Part shown: in pieces, positions 27,242 through 37,250 of the stretch
Layout: each line of letters opens with the position of its first letter
Numbering within the stretch: position 1 is the stretch's first letter
Origin: Pseudomonadaceae bacterium
Lineage (GTDB): Bacteria; Pseudomonadota; Gammaproteobacteria; Pseudomonadales; Azotimanducaceae
Length of the DNA stretch: 64,000 nt
Reading direction: 5' to 3'
NCBI GenBank assembly: GCA_024743175.1
Contig: JANSXA010000002.1
Span: forward strand, 124,001-188,000
Notes under the pieces: model-generated
The model's database searches: none
Told to the model about the DNA's origin: nothing
What the model saw: only the letters and a program-made list of their open reading frames with translations
Program-made: the position numbers and the translations under genes

Positions 27242-27770
27242 AACGCTTGCCCTGCCTGCTTTTGAAACGCTAGAGCTGCCTGCGCAGTTGCGTCGCGATT
27301 TGCGATCGGACCATGCCGGAGAAACCGGAGCAGTTTTTATCTATCGCGGCATCCTTAAGAACACTACGTGCCCTGACGTCATCGAGTTCGCAGAGGAACA
27401 CCTGGCCACCGAGACCGAACACCTGCACATACTCGACACATGGCTACCCGCCACCTGTCGGTCGCGACTGTTACCATTATGGCGTTGTTCAGGATGGCTG
27501 TTGGGCATGTTTGCCGCCAGACTGGGATGTCACTTCACCTTCGCCACCATTAAAGCTGTGGAACAATTTGTCGTTGCTCACTATGAGGCACAAATAGTTC
27601 AAACATCTGGCGCGCTGCAGGCACTACTCATCACCCTGCAGAGTGACGAGGAAGCTCATCGTGACGACGCCGCTGCGCGCTTGCCATCGTCAAATCCGGG
27701 GCACGCGCTCTGGTCCGTTCTTGTAAAAAGCGGATCCGCGTCCGCAGTATATCTTGCCCGTTGGGTGTAA
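27231..27770 (+). CDS. coq7: Demethoxyubiquinone hydroxylase Coq7
   Basis: Coq7 is the membrane-associated diiron monooxygenase that hydroxylates demethoxyubiquinone. All six ligands expected of the family are present: Glu31 (HAGETGA), Glu61 and His64 (ETEHL), a Glu in KAVEQFVVAHYEAQ, and the Glu-x-x-His pair in SDEEAHRDD. The protein has 179 residues, shorter than the usual 210 or so because the N-terminus and the loop around residue 45 are reduced. The start is GTG at 27231 inside the end of ubiG. With UbiG it covers the last steps of ring modification: UbiG methylates the product of Coq7. Confidence 0.93.
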   Translation: MKAETLALPAFETLELPAQLRRDLRSDHAGETGAVFIYRGILKNTTCPDVIEFAEEHLATETEHLHILDTWLPATCRSRLLPLWRCSGWLLGMFAARLGCHFTFATIKAVEQFVVAHYEAQIVQTSGALQALLITLQSDEEAHRDDAAARLPSSNPGHALWSVLVKSGSASAVYLARWV

Positions 27771-27906
27771 GCGTTCTTATCGCCAGAGGTTAGACACCAA
27801 AGCAGGTTCACCTGTGACAAGCAGGCGGGTAGCACCACAAGCAAGAGGCCGCTACACTTCGGCTTTTGCCTTCTTCTGGCAAACGTGGAGATAAGTTCAG
27901 GTTTCT

Positions 27907-29259
27907 ATGCTGAAGACTCGCGACATGGTGCTGTACTCGCTACCGGCAGCCGCAGCAGGTTACATGTTGTCCCTCCTGGGCTTGTACGTCATGAAGTATT
28001 CTACCGACGTGCTGCTGATCGCGCCGGCGATCATGGGTACGATCTTTGGCCTTTCACGTATCTGGGATGCAGTCACCGACCCATTGGTAGGTTACCTCAG
28101 TGACAAAACCCGCCTGGACTTCGGTCGTCGTCGCAGTTGGATCCTGGTAGGCGCAATCCCTGCTGCGCTGGCTTACTACATGCTGTTCGCCAGCCCGGCG
28201 GACCTCAGTGAAACTGAATCCGCAATATGGATGGGTGTCGCGGTATTTGCCTTCTATACGGCGATGACCTCAATCATGGTGCCGCAACTGTCCTGGGGTG
28301 CAGAACTTTCGAAAGATTATTTTGAACGCAATAAGATCTATGGCATCCGCCAGGCGGCGATTGTGGTGGGCGGAATTTTCGGCCTGCTCACGGTGGGCTG
28401 GCTGACTTCAGTGGAAACCAGCGACTTGAACGCAGTTCGAGCGCTTGCCCCGTCCATCGCCATCTATGCGGGCATCGCCTTGATCGTGCTGTGCAGTGCC
28501 ACCGTATTTATGCTGAAAGAGAACACAGACCACGTTCAACCACCTTCTCGCGGCATATTCGGCGCTGGATCAGATGTCAGTAAAAACCGCTACGCGCGTA
28601 TCCTGTTTGCCGTTACTTTCATTGAAAACATCGGCGGAGCTGCAATTGGTGCGGCGGCTTTGTATGTGGCGCAATACGTCATGGGTATGGTGGAAATTGC
28701 GCCTTATTCCATCATCACGTACATGATCACCTCGACCCTGGCCATTCCGATTTGGGTGCGCCTGGCGAAACGCTTCGGTAAAGTCAAACTATGGTTCTGG
28801 GCCATGATCGGCACAGCATTTTCCTTCAGTGGCATGTTTGCTCTGGCATTTATTGAAACGACGACAGCTCAGGTTACCTGGCTGATGTTCCTGTCTGTCA
28901 TGTGCGGAATATTTGCCGGCTGCGGCAACACCATTGGCCCCTCGGTCGCCAGTGACGTCATCGACTACGACGAGTTGTTGACCGGCGAGCGAAAAGAGGG
29001 AGTCTACTTCGCTGTGTGGAATTTCGCACTGAAAAGCGCAAGTGGCGTCACACTGATGTTTACCGGCTTTGTTCTCAGTGCTGCGGGATTTATACCCAAC
29101 GAGGAACAAACGCGGGTAGTAGAACTGGCCATGTGCGCGCTTCTGGGATTGTTTCCGCTGGCATGTTACCTGATAGGCGCTGCGATGTTCACTCGATTTG
29201 ATTTAGATGAAGCTGCGCATGCAGAGATTCGCGCGCAACTTGACGCCCGCGCTGGTTAA
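27907..29259 (+). CDS. MFS transporter, GPH (sugar:cation symporter) type
   Basis: A 450-residue carrier of the glycoside-pentoside-hexuronide group within MFS. The diagnostic loop GLSRIWDAVTDPLVGYLSDKTR..FGRRRSWILVGAIP is split over residues about 50-85, and a related pattern DVIDYDELLTGERKEGVYFAVWNF occurs near residues 352-375. Twelve membrane helices are visible. The group usually moves sugars or glycosides with Na+ or H+, but many marine members have unknown substrates. It ends 4 bp into the convergent HlyD-type gene. No catabolic sugar genes are adjacent. Confidence 0.9.
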   Translation: MLKTRDMVLYSLPAAAAGYMLSLLGLYVMKYSTDVLLIAPAIMGTIFGLSRIWDAVTDPLVGYLSDKTRLDFGRRRSWILVGAIPAALAYYMLFASPADLSETESAIWMGVAVFAFYTAMTSIMVPQLSWGAELSKDYFERNKIYGIRQAAIVVGGIFGLLTVGWLTSVETSDLNAVRALAPSIAIYAGIALIVLCSATVFMLKENTDHVQPPSRGIFGAGSDVSKNRYARILFAVTFIENIGGAAIGAAALYVAQYVMGMVEIAPYSIITYMITSTLAIPIWVRLAKRFGKVKLWFWAMIGTAFSFSGMFALAFIETTTAQVTWLMFLSVMCGIFAGCGNTIGPSVASDVIDYDELLTGERKEGVYFAVWNFALKSASGVTLMFTGFVLSAAGFIPNEEQTRVVELAMCALLGLFPLACYLIGAAMFTRFDLDEAAHAEIRAQLDARAG

Positions 29260-30311
29260 GTGGTCACTGGTATTATTATCGTCTCGCCACTTGTCAGCCC
29301 GCTGCGCACCTCAACAAGATCGGCATGCCGGTTGCCTAAACGCACAAACCGCCGTTGGTCCTCGCCTGCCTGGCGCACGTAAACAAAGCTGAGTTGCCCG
29401 GCGCGCTGCACTGCATTTGCAGGAACCCATATACTCTCCACCGCCGCTACAGGGATAAACAACCTGGCGAACATACCGGGAAACAGGCCAGTGGCATTGG
29501 CGAGACGGGCTTTGAGAACAAACGTCCTCGAGGTTGGATCTGCTGCGGGAACAATTTCTTCGACCACCGCTGTCATCTTCTCATCCACCGCATCAATCTG
29601 CGCATCAAGCTCAGTGCCTAGCTGGACATACTGGATTAAAGATTCCCGGACCGTGGCTTCTACCCTCATCTGCCCGGGATTGAAGAGCTTCAGAAGCGGC
29701 TGACCCGGGGATGCCATATCACCGGCCTCAGCATAGTGTTCAACAACCGTGCCCGTCATCGGCGCACGTATCAGCGAATAATTCATCGCTGCGTTGGCTT
29801 CCGCTACCGCACGTTGCGCGCGCTCTTCGAGGGCTATCGCTCGCCGGGTAGCAGTGAGCGCCTGGTCGAGTGCTGCTGCAGACACACTGCCCTGCTCACG
29901 CAGTGATGTAATTCGAGATTGATTCAGCTGCGCCTCTTCCAACGCAGCTCCGGCGGCCTCAGCTTCCTGCACGCGCTGTTCACGCACAGCCACCAGAGCT
30001 TCGTCGTCCAGCTCAATCAATACGTCCTGCGCGGTCACTGCGTCGCCTGCGCGAACGTTGACGCGAAGAATGGTTGCCATAATGCGCGATGCCAACATCG
30101 TATCGTTGGTAGCCTGGACAGTACCCGCTACCTGTTCAACTGCGGGCATTGATTGCGCTGCGACGACCACAGCAGTGCCCGGAAGCTGCATTGTGTGATT
30201 ATCTTTTGTCGCTGAAATTTTGTCATGGAATACACCGGCAAAGTAAGCCAGCAGCACAGCAAGCCCCAGGATTGCGAGCGCCAACATAAGATATCTAACG
30301 CTTTTACTCAT
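29256..30311 (-). CDS. RND efflux periplasmic adaptor (HlyD/MFP family)
   Basis: A 351-residue membrane-fusion protein that would link an RND pump to an outer-membrane channel. The start at 30311 is chosen because it overlaps the stop of the RND gene in an ATGA arrangement and gives an N-terminal membrane anchor (YLMLALAILGLAVLLAYFAG). Family features are the barrel-sandwich half-motifs (IMATILRVNVRAGDAVTAQDVLIELD and YSLIRAPMTGTVVEHYAEAGDMASPGQPLLKL, given by ends) and a coiled-coil hairpin between residues about 100-190. No outer-membrane factor gene is adjacent, so a TolC-like protein elsewhere would be needed. Confidence 0.93.
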   Translation of the reverse strand: MSKSVRYLMLALAILGLAVLLAYFAGVFHDKISATKDNHTMQLPGTAVVVAAQSMPAVEQVAGTVQATNDTMLASRIMATILRVNVRAGDAVTAQDVLIELDDEALVAVREQRVQEAEAAGAALEEAQLNQSRITSLREQGSVSAAALDQALTATRRAIALEERAQRAVAEANAAMNYSLIRAPMTGTVVEHYAEAGDMASPGQPLLKLFNPGQMRVEATVRESLIQYVQLGTELDAQIDAVDEKMTAVVEEIVPAADPTSRTFVLKARLANATGLFPGMFARLFIPVAAVESIWVPANAVQRAGQLSFVYVRQAGEDQRRFVRLGNRHADLVEVRSGLTSGETIIIPVTT

Positions 30312-33300
30312 ACCTTGTCTCCATAAACAAGCTGATAAACCACGGGCACAATGAACAGGGTAAAAGCTGTGGATGCAAGCACGCCAAATATCACCGCCCA
30401 TGCAAGCCCGCTGAAAATAGGATCCAATGTAATCACAAGGTTACCCAACATCGTTGTGCCTGCAGTCAGCAAAACAGGACGTGCGCGCGCAAGACCTGAA
30501 TTGACAAGTGCTTCTGTGAGCGGCGCGCCTCGCGTCAGATCCTGCTGCACAAACTCAACCAGCATCAGCGAATTTCGAACAACAATACCCGCAAGCGCTA
30601 TCATTCCGATCATGGCTGTAGCCGTGAAAAGAACCGGGTCAGCGTATTCTCCAACCTGACCCGATGCCAGCATGTTCAGAATCCAGAACCCGGGCATGAT
30701 ACCTACCGCGGTTAAAGGGATGGATAACATGATGATACCTGTGAGGGTCGCCAAACCAGTTTGCAGACGCACCACAATAAAAATACCCAGTATGGCTACG
30801 CCGAAGGCGATGCCTAAATCGCGAAATACCCGCAGGGTTATATTCCATTCGCCTTCGCCAGCCCATGACAACGTGACATCAGCGGGCAGTTGCCAGGCCT
30901 GACCACCGCCGGAGTTAAAAAACGTGCGACCTTCGAGGGGACGTGTCTGATTTATTGCAGCATCTGACAAATCACGGTCGGCATCAATGTCGTAAATGAC
31001 AGCTGCGGGCACACGCCCTGCAACCTCAGCAAATGTATAAGCCACGCGTTGCAGATCCTTGTGATACACAGGCTGGTCACGAGTGACACTGTGCAAAGTG
31101 CCCAATTCACCCAACGCAACCATTGGCGTTGGCGCATTAGTCACACCACCTCGAGCGCGAACTTTTGCAATACCAGGCAAACCCTCGACATGCAGGGACA
31201 TCAGTTCATCACGTTGCGCAAACGGCACACGTACAACAACGGGCAGTGGGTTCACTTCATCCTCGACCCCCGCATAGCTTGCGGTACGGCCATTAATCGC
31301 CACCTCCAATGTCGTTGCGATTGTTTGCGCGCTGATACCCGATAAAGCCGCTTTCTCCTGATCTGGCACAAATATCAGCCTCTGCGACGGATCCGCGGCA
31401 CTGATGTCCACGTCAACCACACCAGGTTCTCTAGACAACCTCGCTGCGGTTGATGCAGAGGCATCAATCAGAGTTTGATAAGCGGTTGTCGGCGTGCCGT
31501 AATGCTCTGCGACCAGAGTGGCAACAACGGGCGGCCCGGGTGGCACTTCCACGAGTTTTACGTTGACACCGTTCTCCTCGGCAATGGACGCCAGTTCAGG
31601 CCGCAGGCGCAGAATAAGGGCATGAGACTGATCTTCGCGCGCCAGCTTATCAGCCAGCGTTACCCGCAGCTCAGCCTCGTTAGACCGCCCACGCAGATAG
31701 TAATGCCGCACCAGGCCGTTAAAATCCATCGGCGAATGTGATGCGCTGAAGGTGCTCACCGTACTTACCTCAGGCACACTCTGTAAGAACGTCGCGATTT
31801 TTGAAACTATCGCCTCAGTGCCTTCCAACGTCATCGTTTCGGGGGCATCTATGACCACTTGAAATTCGTTTTTGTTGTCATAAGGCAGCAGCTTTAAAGG
31901 CACTAATCGCAGCAGCGGCAACGACAGAGCAAGCAGGAACAGGAGTGCAGTCAGGCCAAGGAATATCCAGGATTTCCTGCGGTTCTCTAACATCGGTCGT
32001 AAAACGCGCTCGTAAACGCCATACAGCCCGTCGTGGCTGAGCGGCTGGCCACCAGATTTTGATTTTAACAACAGGCTGCCCAGCCATGGTGTGACCAGAA
32101 AAGCTACCGCGGTGCTCATGACCACTGCCACCGGCACGTTAAATGCCATAGGGGACATGTAAGGACCCATCATGCCGGTTATGAAAGACATGGGCGCAAA
32201 CGCAATGATCACCGCCAGCGTAGACATCAGCAGTGGCATGCGAATCTCGTATATCGCATTACTGATATCTGAGTCAGCAGATGTACTTCGTCCAAGGTGG
32301 CGTTCAATATTGTCGACCCCGGTAATTGGGTCATCGACAAGCAGCCCAAGCGCCAGAATAAGTGCGAACAAAGTTACCCGGTTAATGGTGTATCCGGCAA
32401 AATAACCCAGAGTAAGCGTTAGGCCGTAACAGATAGGCACAGCAAGCGCGACTACCAGTGCTGCCCGCCACCCAAGGACAAAACCAATTAAAACCACCAC
32501 CGTTGCCACTGCCACGCCAAGACTTCCAACAAGGTCACCTATTTTCTGATCTGCCGTAGCGCCATAGTCGCGCGTGGTTTCTACGAATACCCCTGCGGGG
32601 AAAAGGTCCCTGCCTGCTTTTTCCAGATGGATGGCAAGCTCTTGCGCTACCGTGACAGCATTACTGCCTTTTTTCTTCGCGATCGCAATATGTACGGCCG
32701 GATAGCGCTGCATACCATGGCGTGCATGAGCAGGTCCAAAGCCAATCCAGTGATAGCTTGCTGGAGCGGGAGGGCCGTCAATTACATCAGCGACATCATC
32801 CAGGGGTACAGGCACGCCGTCGAGTACATTAACTGTAAGCTGGGCCAGTGCATCGATATCCTGAATACGCGCGTCGACCTCAACGCGGATTTCCTGATTC
32901 GCCAGTTGCAGACTACCGGCCGGGTGCCGGATATTGGAGGCCGAAAGCGCAAACAGAATGTCCGCAATATCCGTTTGCCGCGCAACCATGGCGGTAGGGT
33001 CCAGATTGACTCTGAATTGCCGCGTGCGCCCTCCAATGACTTCAATACGATTGGTATCCGTGACAGTTTGCAGCGAAATAGCCAATTCATCAGCCAGGCG
33101 GCGTAATTCGTAATCGTCGACTGCCGGTGCCTCACTCCACAACGTCGCAATTACAATGGGCACATCGTCAATTTCGACGGGTTTTACCACCCAACTTGTG
33201 ACCGCTTGCGGAATGATGTCCTGATTGGAGAGTATTTTGTTATACAGCTTCACCAGTGAATCTTCGCGATCTTCACCAACAAAAAATTGGGTTGTCACAA

Positions 33301-33589
33301 CAGCACCACCAACTTCCGAGGTGGAATAAACGTGTTCAACACCATCAATCTGGGTGAGCACTTTCTCCAACGGCGTAGTGACAAGCCGCTCCACCTGACG
33401 GGCGCTGAGCGTTGGTGCCGAAATTAAAATATCCGACATAGGCACAACAATCTGCGGCTCTTCTTCACGTGGTGTTTGCAGCAAAGCAAAACTTCCCACG
33501 CCTAAAGCCAGGATCAGAATCAAAACAGGCAGCCCGCCGCTCAAGCTGGCAGATACCACCTGGGAAAGAAAACCTTTGTCGTCAGCCAT
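30308..33589 (-). CDS. RND efflux pump inner-membrane subunit (AcrB/HAE1-like)
   Basis: A proton-driven RND transporter of about 1093 residues with two repeats, each with a first helix, a large periplasmic loop and five further helices. Helix 4 contains the proton-relay Asp pair in the LGLLVDDPITGVDNIERH stretch. The first repeat begins GGLPVLILILALGVGSFAL and the porter region contains RQVERLVTTPLEKVLTQIDGV. I prefer Met24 of the longest frame (33589), since this gives the usual short cytoplasmic N-terminus; the longest frame starts at 33658 and no clear ribosome site decides. Its stop overlaps the adaptor start. Substrates unknown. Confidence 0.93.
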   Translation of the reverse strand: MADDKGFLSQVVSASLSGGLPVLILILALGVGSFALLQTPREEEPQIVVPMSDILISAPTLSARQVERLVTTPLEKVLTQIDGVEHVYSTSEVGGAVVTTQFFVGEDREDSLVKLYNKILSNQDIIPQAVTSWVVKPVEIDDVPIVIATLWSEAPAVDDYELRRLADELAISLQTVTDTNRIEVIGGRTRQFRVNLDPTAMVARQTDIADILFALSASNIRHPAGSLQLANQEIRVEVDARIQDIDALAQLTVNVLDGVPVPLDDVADVIDGPPAPASYHWIGFGPAHARHGMQRYPAVHIAIAKKKGSNAVTVAQELAIHLEKAGRDLFPAGVFVETTRDYGATADQKIGDLVGSLGVAVATVVVLIGFVLGWRAALVVALAVPICYGLTLTLGYFAGYTINRVTLFALILALGLLVDDPITGVDNIERHLGRSTSADSDISNAIYEIRMPLLMSTLAVIIAFAPMSFITGMMGPYMSPMAFNVPVAVVMSTAVAFLVTPWLGSLLLKSKSGGQPLSHDGLYGVYERVLRPMLENRRKSWIFLGLTALLFLLALSLPLLRLVPLKLLPYDNKNEFQVVIDAPETMTLEGTEAIVSKIATFLQSVPEVSTVSTFSASHSPMDFNGLVRHYYLRGRSNEAELRVTLADKLAREDQSHALILRLRPELASIAEENGVNVKLVEVPPGPPVVATLVAEHYGTPTTAYQTLIDASASTAARLSREPGVVDVDISAADPSQRLIFVPDQEKAALSGISAQTIATTLEVAINGRTASYAGVEDEVNPLPVVVRVPFAQRDELMSLHVEGLPGIAKVRARGGVTNAPTPMVALGELGTLHSVTRDQPVYHKDLQRVAYTFAEVAGRVPAAVIYDIDADRDLSDAAINQTRPLEGRTFFNSGGGQAWQLPADVTLSWAGEGEWNITLRVFRDLGIAFGVAILGIFIVVRLQTGLATLTGIIMLSIPLTAVGIMPGFWILNMLASGQVGEYADPVLFTATAMIGMIALAGIVVRNSLMLVEFVQQDLTRGAPLTEALVNSGLARARPVLLTAGTTMLGNLVITLDPIFSGLAWAVIFGVLASTAFTLFIVPVVYQLVYGDKV

Positions 33590-33730
33590 AGCCGTATAAA
33601 GGGGGTAAAAGCAGAAGCCGAACGCTAGCATACTTGTCGCATCAGAGAGACTAAGCATATTCCACGAGAAGCATCAGCGGTGATGCAGGCGTATTTTAAG
33701 AACGTCACAATCAGCGTGAGAATAAACACC

Positions 33731-34168
33731 ATGCAACCGCTCCCACACCACTATCAGGTTCAAGCCACTGGCCATAGCTCTGACTCCGTCACTTTATCCA
33801 GCGAGGGCTTGACTGATATTCAAAGCGCTCCGCCTGCAGAGTTTGATGGACCCGGGGATCAGTGGTCACCAGAAACACTGTTGCTGGCCGCCGTGAGCGA
33901 TTGTTTCATTTTGTCTTTTCGTGCAGTTGCTGCAGCTTCCGATTTCACGTTCACATCGCTGGACTGTGTCACAAAGGGAACACTGGACAGAGTGGATCGC
34001 ACCACTCGATTTACCGAAATCGTCAACACGGTAACGCTGACAATGCCAGCAGACGGTTCCGATACACTCGCACACCGGCTGCTTGAGAAGGCCGAAGAAG
34101 TCTGCCTGATCAGCAATTCACTCAGTGCCAGGATTGAACTGGTCGCCAAGGTTGTGCACGCCGACTGA
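33731..34168 (+). CDS. OsmC family protein
   Basis: A 145-residue OsmC/Ohr-fold protein. The two redox-active cysteines of the family are in AAVSDCFILSF and EKAEEVCLISNSL, and GPGDQWSPETLL is the conserved loop before the first. Such proteins reduce organic hydroperoxides. The ATG at 33731 is preferred because the fold begins there (HYQVQATG); an open frame 17 codons longer exists. It is divergent from the RND pump genes and precedes the DUF2256/photolyase-like pair on the same strand, which together suggest an oxidative- or light-stress group. Confidence 0.9.
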   Translation: MQPLPHHYQVQATGHSSDSVTLSSEGLTDIQSAPPAEFDGPGDQWSPETLLLAAVSDCFILSFRAVAAASDFTFTSLDCVTKGTLDRVDRTTRFTEIVNTVTLTMPADGSDTLAHRLLEKAEEVCLISNSLSARIELVAKVVHAD

Positions 34169-34237
34169 CGGGACAATCTGCTCGAGAGCTGGCATCGATT
34201 GACAAGCTTTTCACGATGAGTGTGATGTCCTGTCCGC

Positions 34238-34426
34238 GTGAAAAACACTCGAAACAAACAAGCCGCCCACGGAGAACACACACGCAAGAGTGATCTGCCG
34301 CGCAAAGTCTGTCTCGCATGCGACAGACCATTCACCTGGCGTCGAAAATGGAAAAACGTCTGGGACGACGTTCGATATTGCTCCGAACGTTGCCGACGGC
34401 AGCGTCGTCGACCGGTTGGAGTCTGA
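34238..34426 (+). CDS. DUF2256 small zinc-binding protein
   Basis: A 62-residue protein with four cysteines arranged as KVCLACDRPFTWRRKWKNVW and YCSERCRR, the signature of DUF2256. The pattern CxxC...CxxxC suggests one structural zinc. The start is GTG at 34238. It ends 1 bp before the photolyase-like gene; DUF2256 genes are known to sit beside cryptochrome/photolyase-family genes, so the pairing supports both calls. The molecular role is unknown. Confidence 0.9.
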   Translation: MKNTRNKQAAHGEHTRKSDLPRKVCLACDRPFTWRRKWKNVWDDVRYCSERCRRQRRRPVGV

Positions 34427-34427
34427 G

Positions 34428-35693
34428 ATGAATTGGACACCAACGCGCGCAGCCGCACTCACTCGGCTGGCCGAATTTGCGCCTTTAGCAGGTCAACACT
34501 ATCGCGCTGGACGCAACGAAGATCGCGGAGTGGGACAACACGTGCAGGTCTCAGGTCTCTCTCCTTACCTGCGTCACCGGTTGCTGCTGGATCAGGAGGT
34601 TGTGCAAGCCGTGATCTTGCGACATGAGCCGAATACGGCGGCCAAATTTATCGAAGAGGTGTTGTGGCGCAGCTATTTCAAAGGCTGGCTCGAACATCAT
34701 CCAGGCGTCTGGACAAATTACATCAATGACTGCGCGCGATTGCGTAAGTCTGTCGCTGACGACAAGCTGTTGCGTGCGGCATACAGCGAAGCGATCTATG
34801 CACGGACAGGCATCGCACCGTTTGACGCCTGGGTCAGAGAACTGCGTGCCACCGGATATCTGCACAATCACGCACGCATGTGGTTTGCCAGTATCTGGAT
34901 ATTTACCTTGGGCCTGCCCTGGCAACTCGGTGCACAATGGTTTCACTACCACCTGCTTGATGGCGATGCCGCCTCTAACACGCTCAGTTGGCGGTGGGTG
35001 GCGGGGCTGCACACCAGGGGTAAAACGTACCTGGCCAGAGCAGACAATATCAAACGTTATACCGCGCAGCGTTTTGCCGGCGATCGTGGTCCTGACTCGT
35101 ATGCAGGTCTTGAGCGACTTGCCTCCAGCGCACCAGCATTGACAGAGGATCCAGCCGTTACCGAGCAGCACACACCCAACTGGCCTGAGCATCACACGCC
35201 GCAGCCTGGCGGCAGGGTTGGTCTGCTTCTGCACGACGAAGACATGGCACTGCATGCGCCCATCCAACCTGTTGCCGTTGGCATGCTGGCACCGCAGAGA
35301 GTCGGAAGGCGAAGAGCTTCTCGACTTGTCTCACGATTCGGACTGCAGGCAGCCAGCAGTACCCTGACAGAAGCAAACCAGAAACTTCAGTTGAAAAATG
35401 CACCCACGCTGTTGCGAACCAGGTCTGCAACGCGACATTGGATGCAGGAAACAAAGTTAGATCGTTTAATGGTGCCCTATATGCCAATTGGACCATCTTT
35501 TCACCGCATGCAGTGGGTGTTAAACCAGGCTGCGGAGCTGGGTATCGAAACAGAAGTTTTGTTTCGGGATATCGACGGCCTGGCTTGGCCCCACGCCAGG
35601 CGGGGCTTTTTTGCACTACGCAAGCATATACCCGACATTCTTGAACAATTGCACTTAAAAACGCCAGTCCAGACGGAATTGATACCTGTCTGA
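34428..35693 (+). CDS. Photolyase/cryptochrome-family FAD-binding protein with reversed domain order
   Basis: A 421-residue protein. The first 220 residues are the helical FAD-binding domain of photolyases and cryptochromes: SGLSPYLRHRLL, EEVLWRSYFKGWLEHHPGVW, FDAWVRELRATGYLHNHARMW, and LDGDAASNTLSWRWVAG. The usual N-terminal alpha/beta antenna domain is absent. Instead about 190 residues follow, opening with GRVGLLLHDEDMALH and ending DGLAWPHARRGFFALRKHIP, which look alpha/beta in character. The ATG at 34428 is preferred because GGAG is 7 bp upstream and the domain begins there. It is in tandem with DUF2256. Whether it repairs DNA or senses light cannot be told. Confidence 0.85.
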   Translation: MNWTPTRAAALTRLAEFAPLAGQHYRAGRNEDRGVGQHVQVSGLSPYLRHRLLLDQEVVQAVILRHEPNTAAKFIEEVLWRSYFKGWLEHHPGVWTNYINDCARLRKSVADDKLLRAAYSEAIYARTGIAPFDAWVRELRATGYLHNHARMWFASIWIFTLGLPWQLGAQWFHYHLLDGDAASNTLSWRWVAGLHTRGKTYLARADNIKRYTAQRFAGDRGPDSYAGLERLASSAPALTEDPAVTEQHTPNWPEHHTPQPGGRVGLLLHDEDMALHAPIQPVAVGMLAPQRVGRRRASRLVSRFGLQAASSTLTEANQKLQLKNAPTLLRTRSATRHWMQETKLDRLMVPYMPIGPSFHRMQWVLNQAAELGIETEVLFRDIDGLAWPHARRGFFALRKHIPDILEQLHLKTPVQTELIPV

Positions 35694-35724
35694 CGCTCAA
35701 TAAGACATCGACTGGAACCGCGAG

Positions 35725-37092
35725 TTAAACGTCAGCGAGATCGGTTCCCCGGGTTTCTGTAAGCATCCACACTGAAATCAATGTCAACACCGATGCCAGA
35801 GCGATGTAGGCGGAAATGTAAATGACCCCGAACTCGCCCCACAGGATAGTGGCAACAGTTGGCGCTAACGCACCACCGAGGATGGCGCCGAGCTGGTAGC
35901 CCAACGATGCCCCTGAGTATCTAACCTGGACACTGAACAATTCCGAAAGAAAGGCGGCCTGCGGACCATACATCATGGCCAGGAATATCTGTCCTCCCGC
36001 AAGACCTACGGTAATCCAGAGAAACTCACCCGTTTCCATTAACGGGAACAAGGCAAAAGCCCAGACCCCCAGCAGGACAGCGCCAGCCATGTAAACCCCT
36101 CTGCGGCCGTGCCGATCCGACCATGCAGCGGCCAGAAACAACGCTGGCAGTTGCGCTGCCGTGGAAATCAGAACCGCCATTAACATCACATCCCTGGAGA
36201 GTCCCAGCCCTGAGGAACTACTGCCGTAAGCGACTACCCAGGCAACCAGAATGTAGAAGCTGACCTGTACAGAGAGAAAAGCCCCCGCGGCGAGAACAAT
36301 CTGTTTGGGATACAGAACCAAGGCTTCGATAATAGGTGAGCGGCTGGCAGTTAGCGCTTCTTCGACTACCGCGGGGTTTGTTGGATTAGCACTCTCTTTT
36401 GCCTGTTTGGCTTCCTGTAAACGTTTGAATGCTGGCGTATCTTCCAGCGTGATCTGCACATAAATACTGACGCCAATCAGCACCACACTCGCCAGGAACG
36501 GGATGCGCCATCCCCACGACATAAATTGTTCGTCGGACAACATCGCACTGACGCCCAGAAAAGCAAGATTCGCCAGAATCAGACCAACTGCGGCACCGGC
36601 CTGGGCGTACGCACCATAGTATCCACGTTTGTCTTTTGGAGCATTCTCTGTCACCAGCAACATGGCACCACCCCACTGTCCACCGACAGCAAGCCCCTGG
36701 ATGAAACGGAGGATCACCAGCAGCACAGGCGCCAGCGCACCAATGGTTGCGTAGGTTGGCAACATACCAATAAGTGTTGTTGCAATGCCCATCATCATCA
36801 GCGCTGTCACCAGCGCGGCTTTACGGCCTACCCGATCACCATAGTGACCGAAAATGATACCGCCGATCGGCCGGGCCAGAAATCCAACGGCAAAAGTGCC
36901 GAAGGCTGCAATCAGGGCTACGGTCTCAGACATGCCGGATGAGAAAAAAGCAGTGGGGAAAACCAGGGCAGCCGCGGTACCGTAGATAAAGAAGTCATAC
37001 CATTCGATGCTGGTACCAGCGAGGGCCGTGAGGGCCACGCGCCGCATGCTTTGCTCAACGCCTGCTTCTGCGTCAGGTATCTGGTCGGACAT
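35725..37092 (-). CDS. MFS transporter, metabolite:H+ symporter type
   Basis: A 455-residue MFS carrier of the MHS group (ProP, KgtP, ShiA relatives). Diagnostic features are ALAGTSIEWYDFFIYGTAAALVF (by ends) in helix 1, RPIGGIIFGHYGDRVGRKAAL after helix 2, and RFIQGLAVGGQWGGAMLL in helix 4. The long cytoplasmic loop near residues 220-255 contains EDTPAFKRLQEAK. AGGGGAG precedes the ATG. Substrates of the group include betaine, proline and dicarboxylates; none can be chosen here. Confidence 0.93.
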   Translation of the reverse strand: MSDQIPDAEAGVEQSMRRVALTALAGTSIEWYDFFIYGTAAALVFPTAFFSSGMSETVALIAAFGTFAVGFLARPIGGIIFGHYGDRVGRKAALVTALMMMGIATTLIGMLPTYATIGALAPVLLVILRFIQGLAVGGQWGGAMLLVTENAPKDKRGYYGAYAQAGAAVGLILANLAFLGVSAMLSDEQFMSWGWRIPFLASVVLIGVSIYVQITLEDTPAFKRLQEAKQAKESANPTNPAVVEEALTASRSPIIEALVLYPKQIVLAAGAFLSVQVSFYILVAWVVAYGSSSSGLGLSRDVMLMAVLISTAAQLPALFLAAAWSDRHGRRGVYMAGAVLLGVWAFALFPLMETGEFLWITVGLAGGQIFLAMMYGPQAAFLSELFSVQVRYSGASLGYQLGAILGGALAPTVATILWGEFGVIYISAYIALASVLTLISVWMLTETRGTDLADV

Positions 37093-37250
37093 GTGAACTC
37101 CCCTTTTTATTTATAATGCCTAGATTCTCGAGCGATGCCAAATGACAAAATGGCGAACACGCGGGGATAAAGTCTGGCCAGCATACGTAGAACCGGCTAC
37201 TCCAATTCAGCTGAAGATTCGATTATTCTTTCGATTCAGGGAGATAAACC

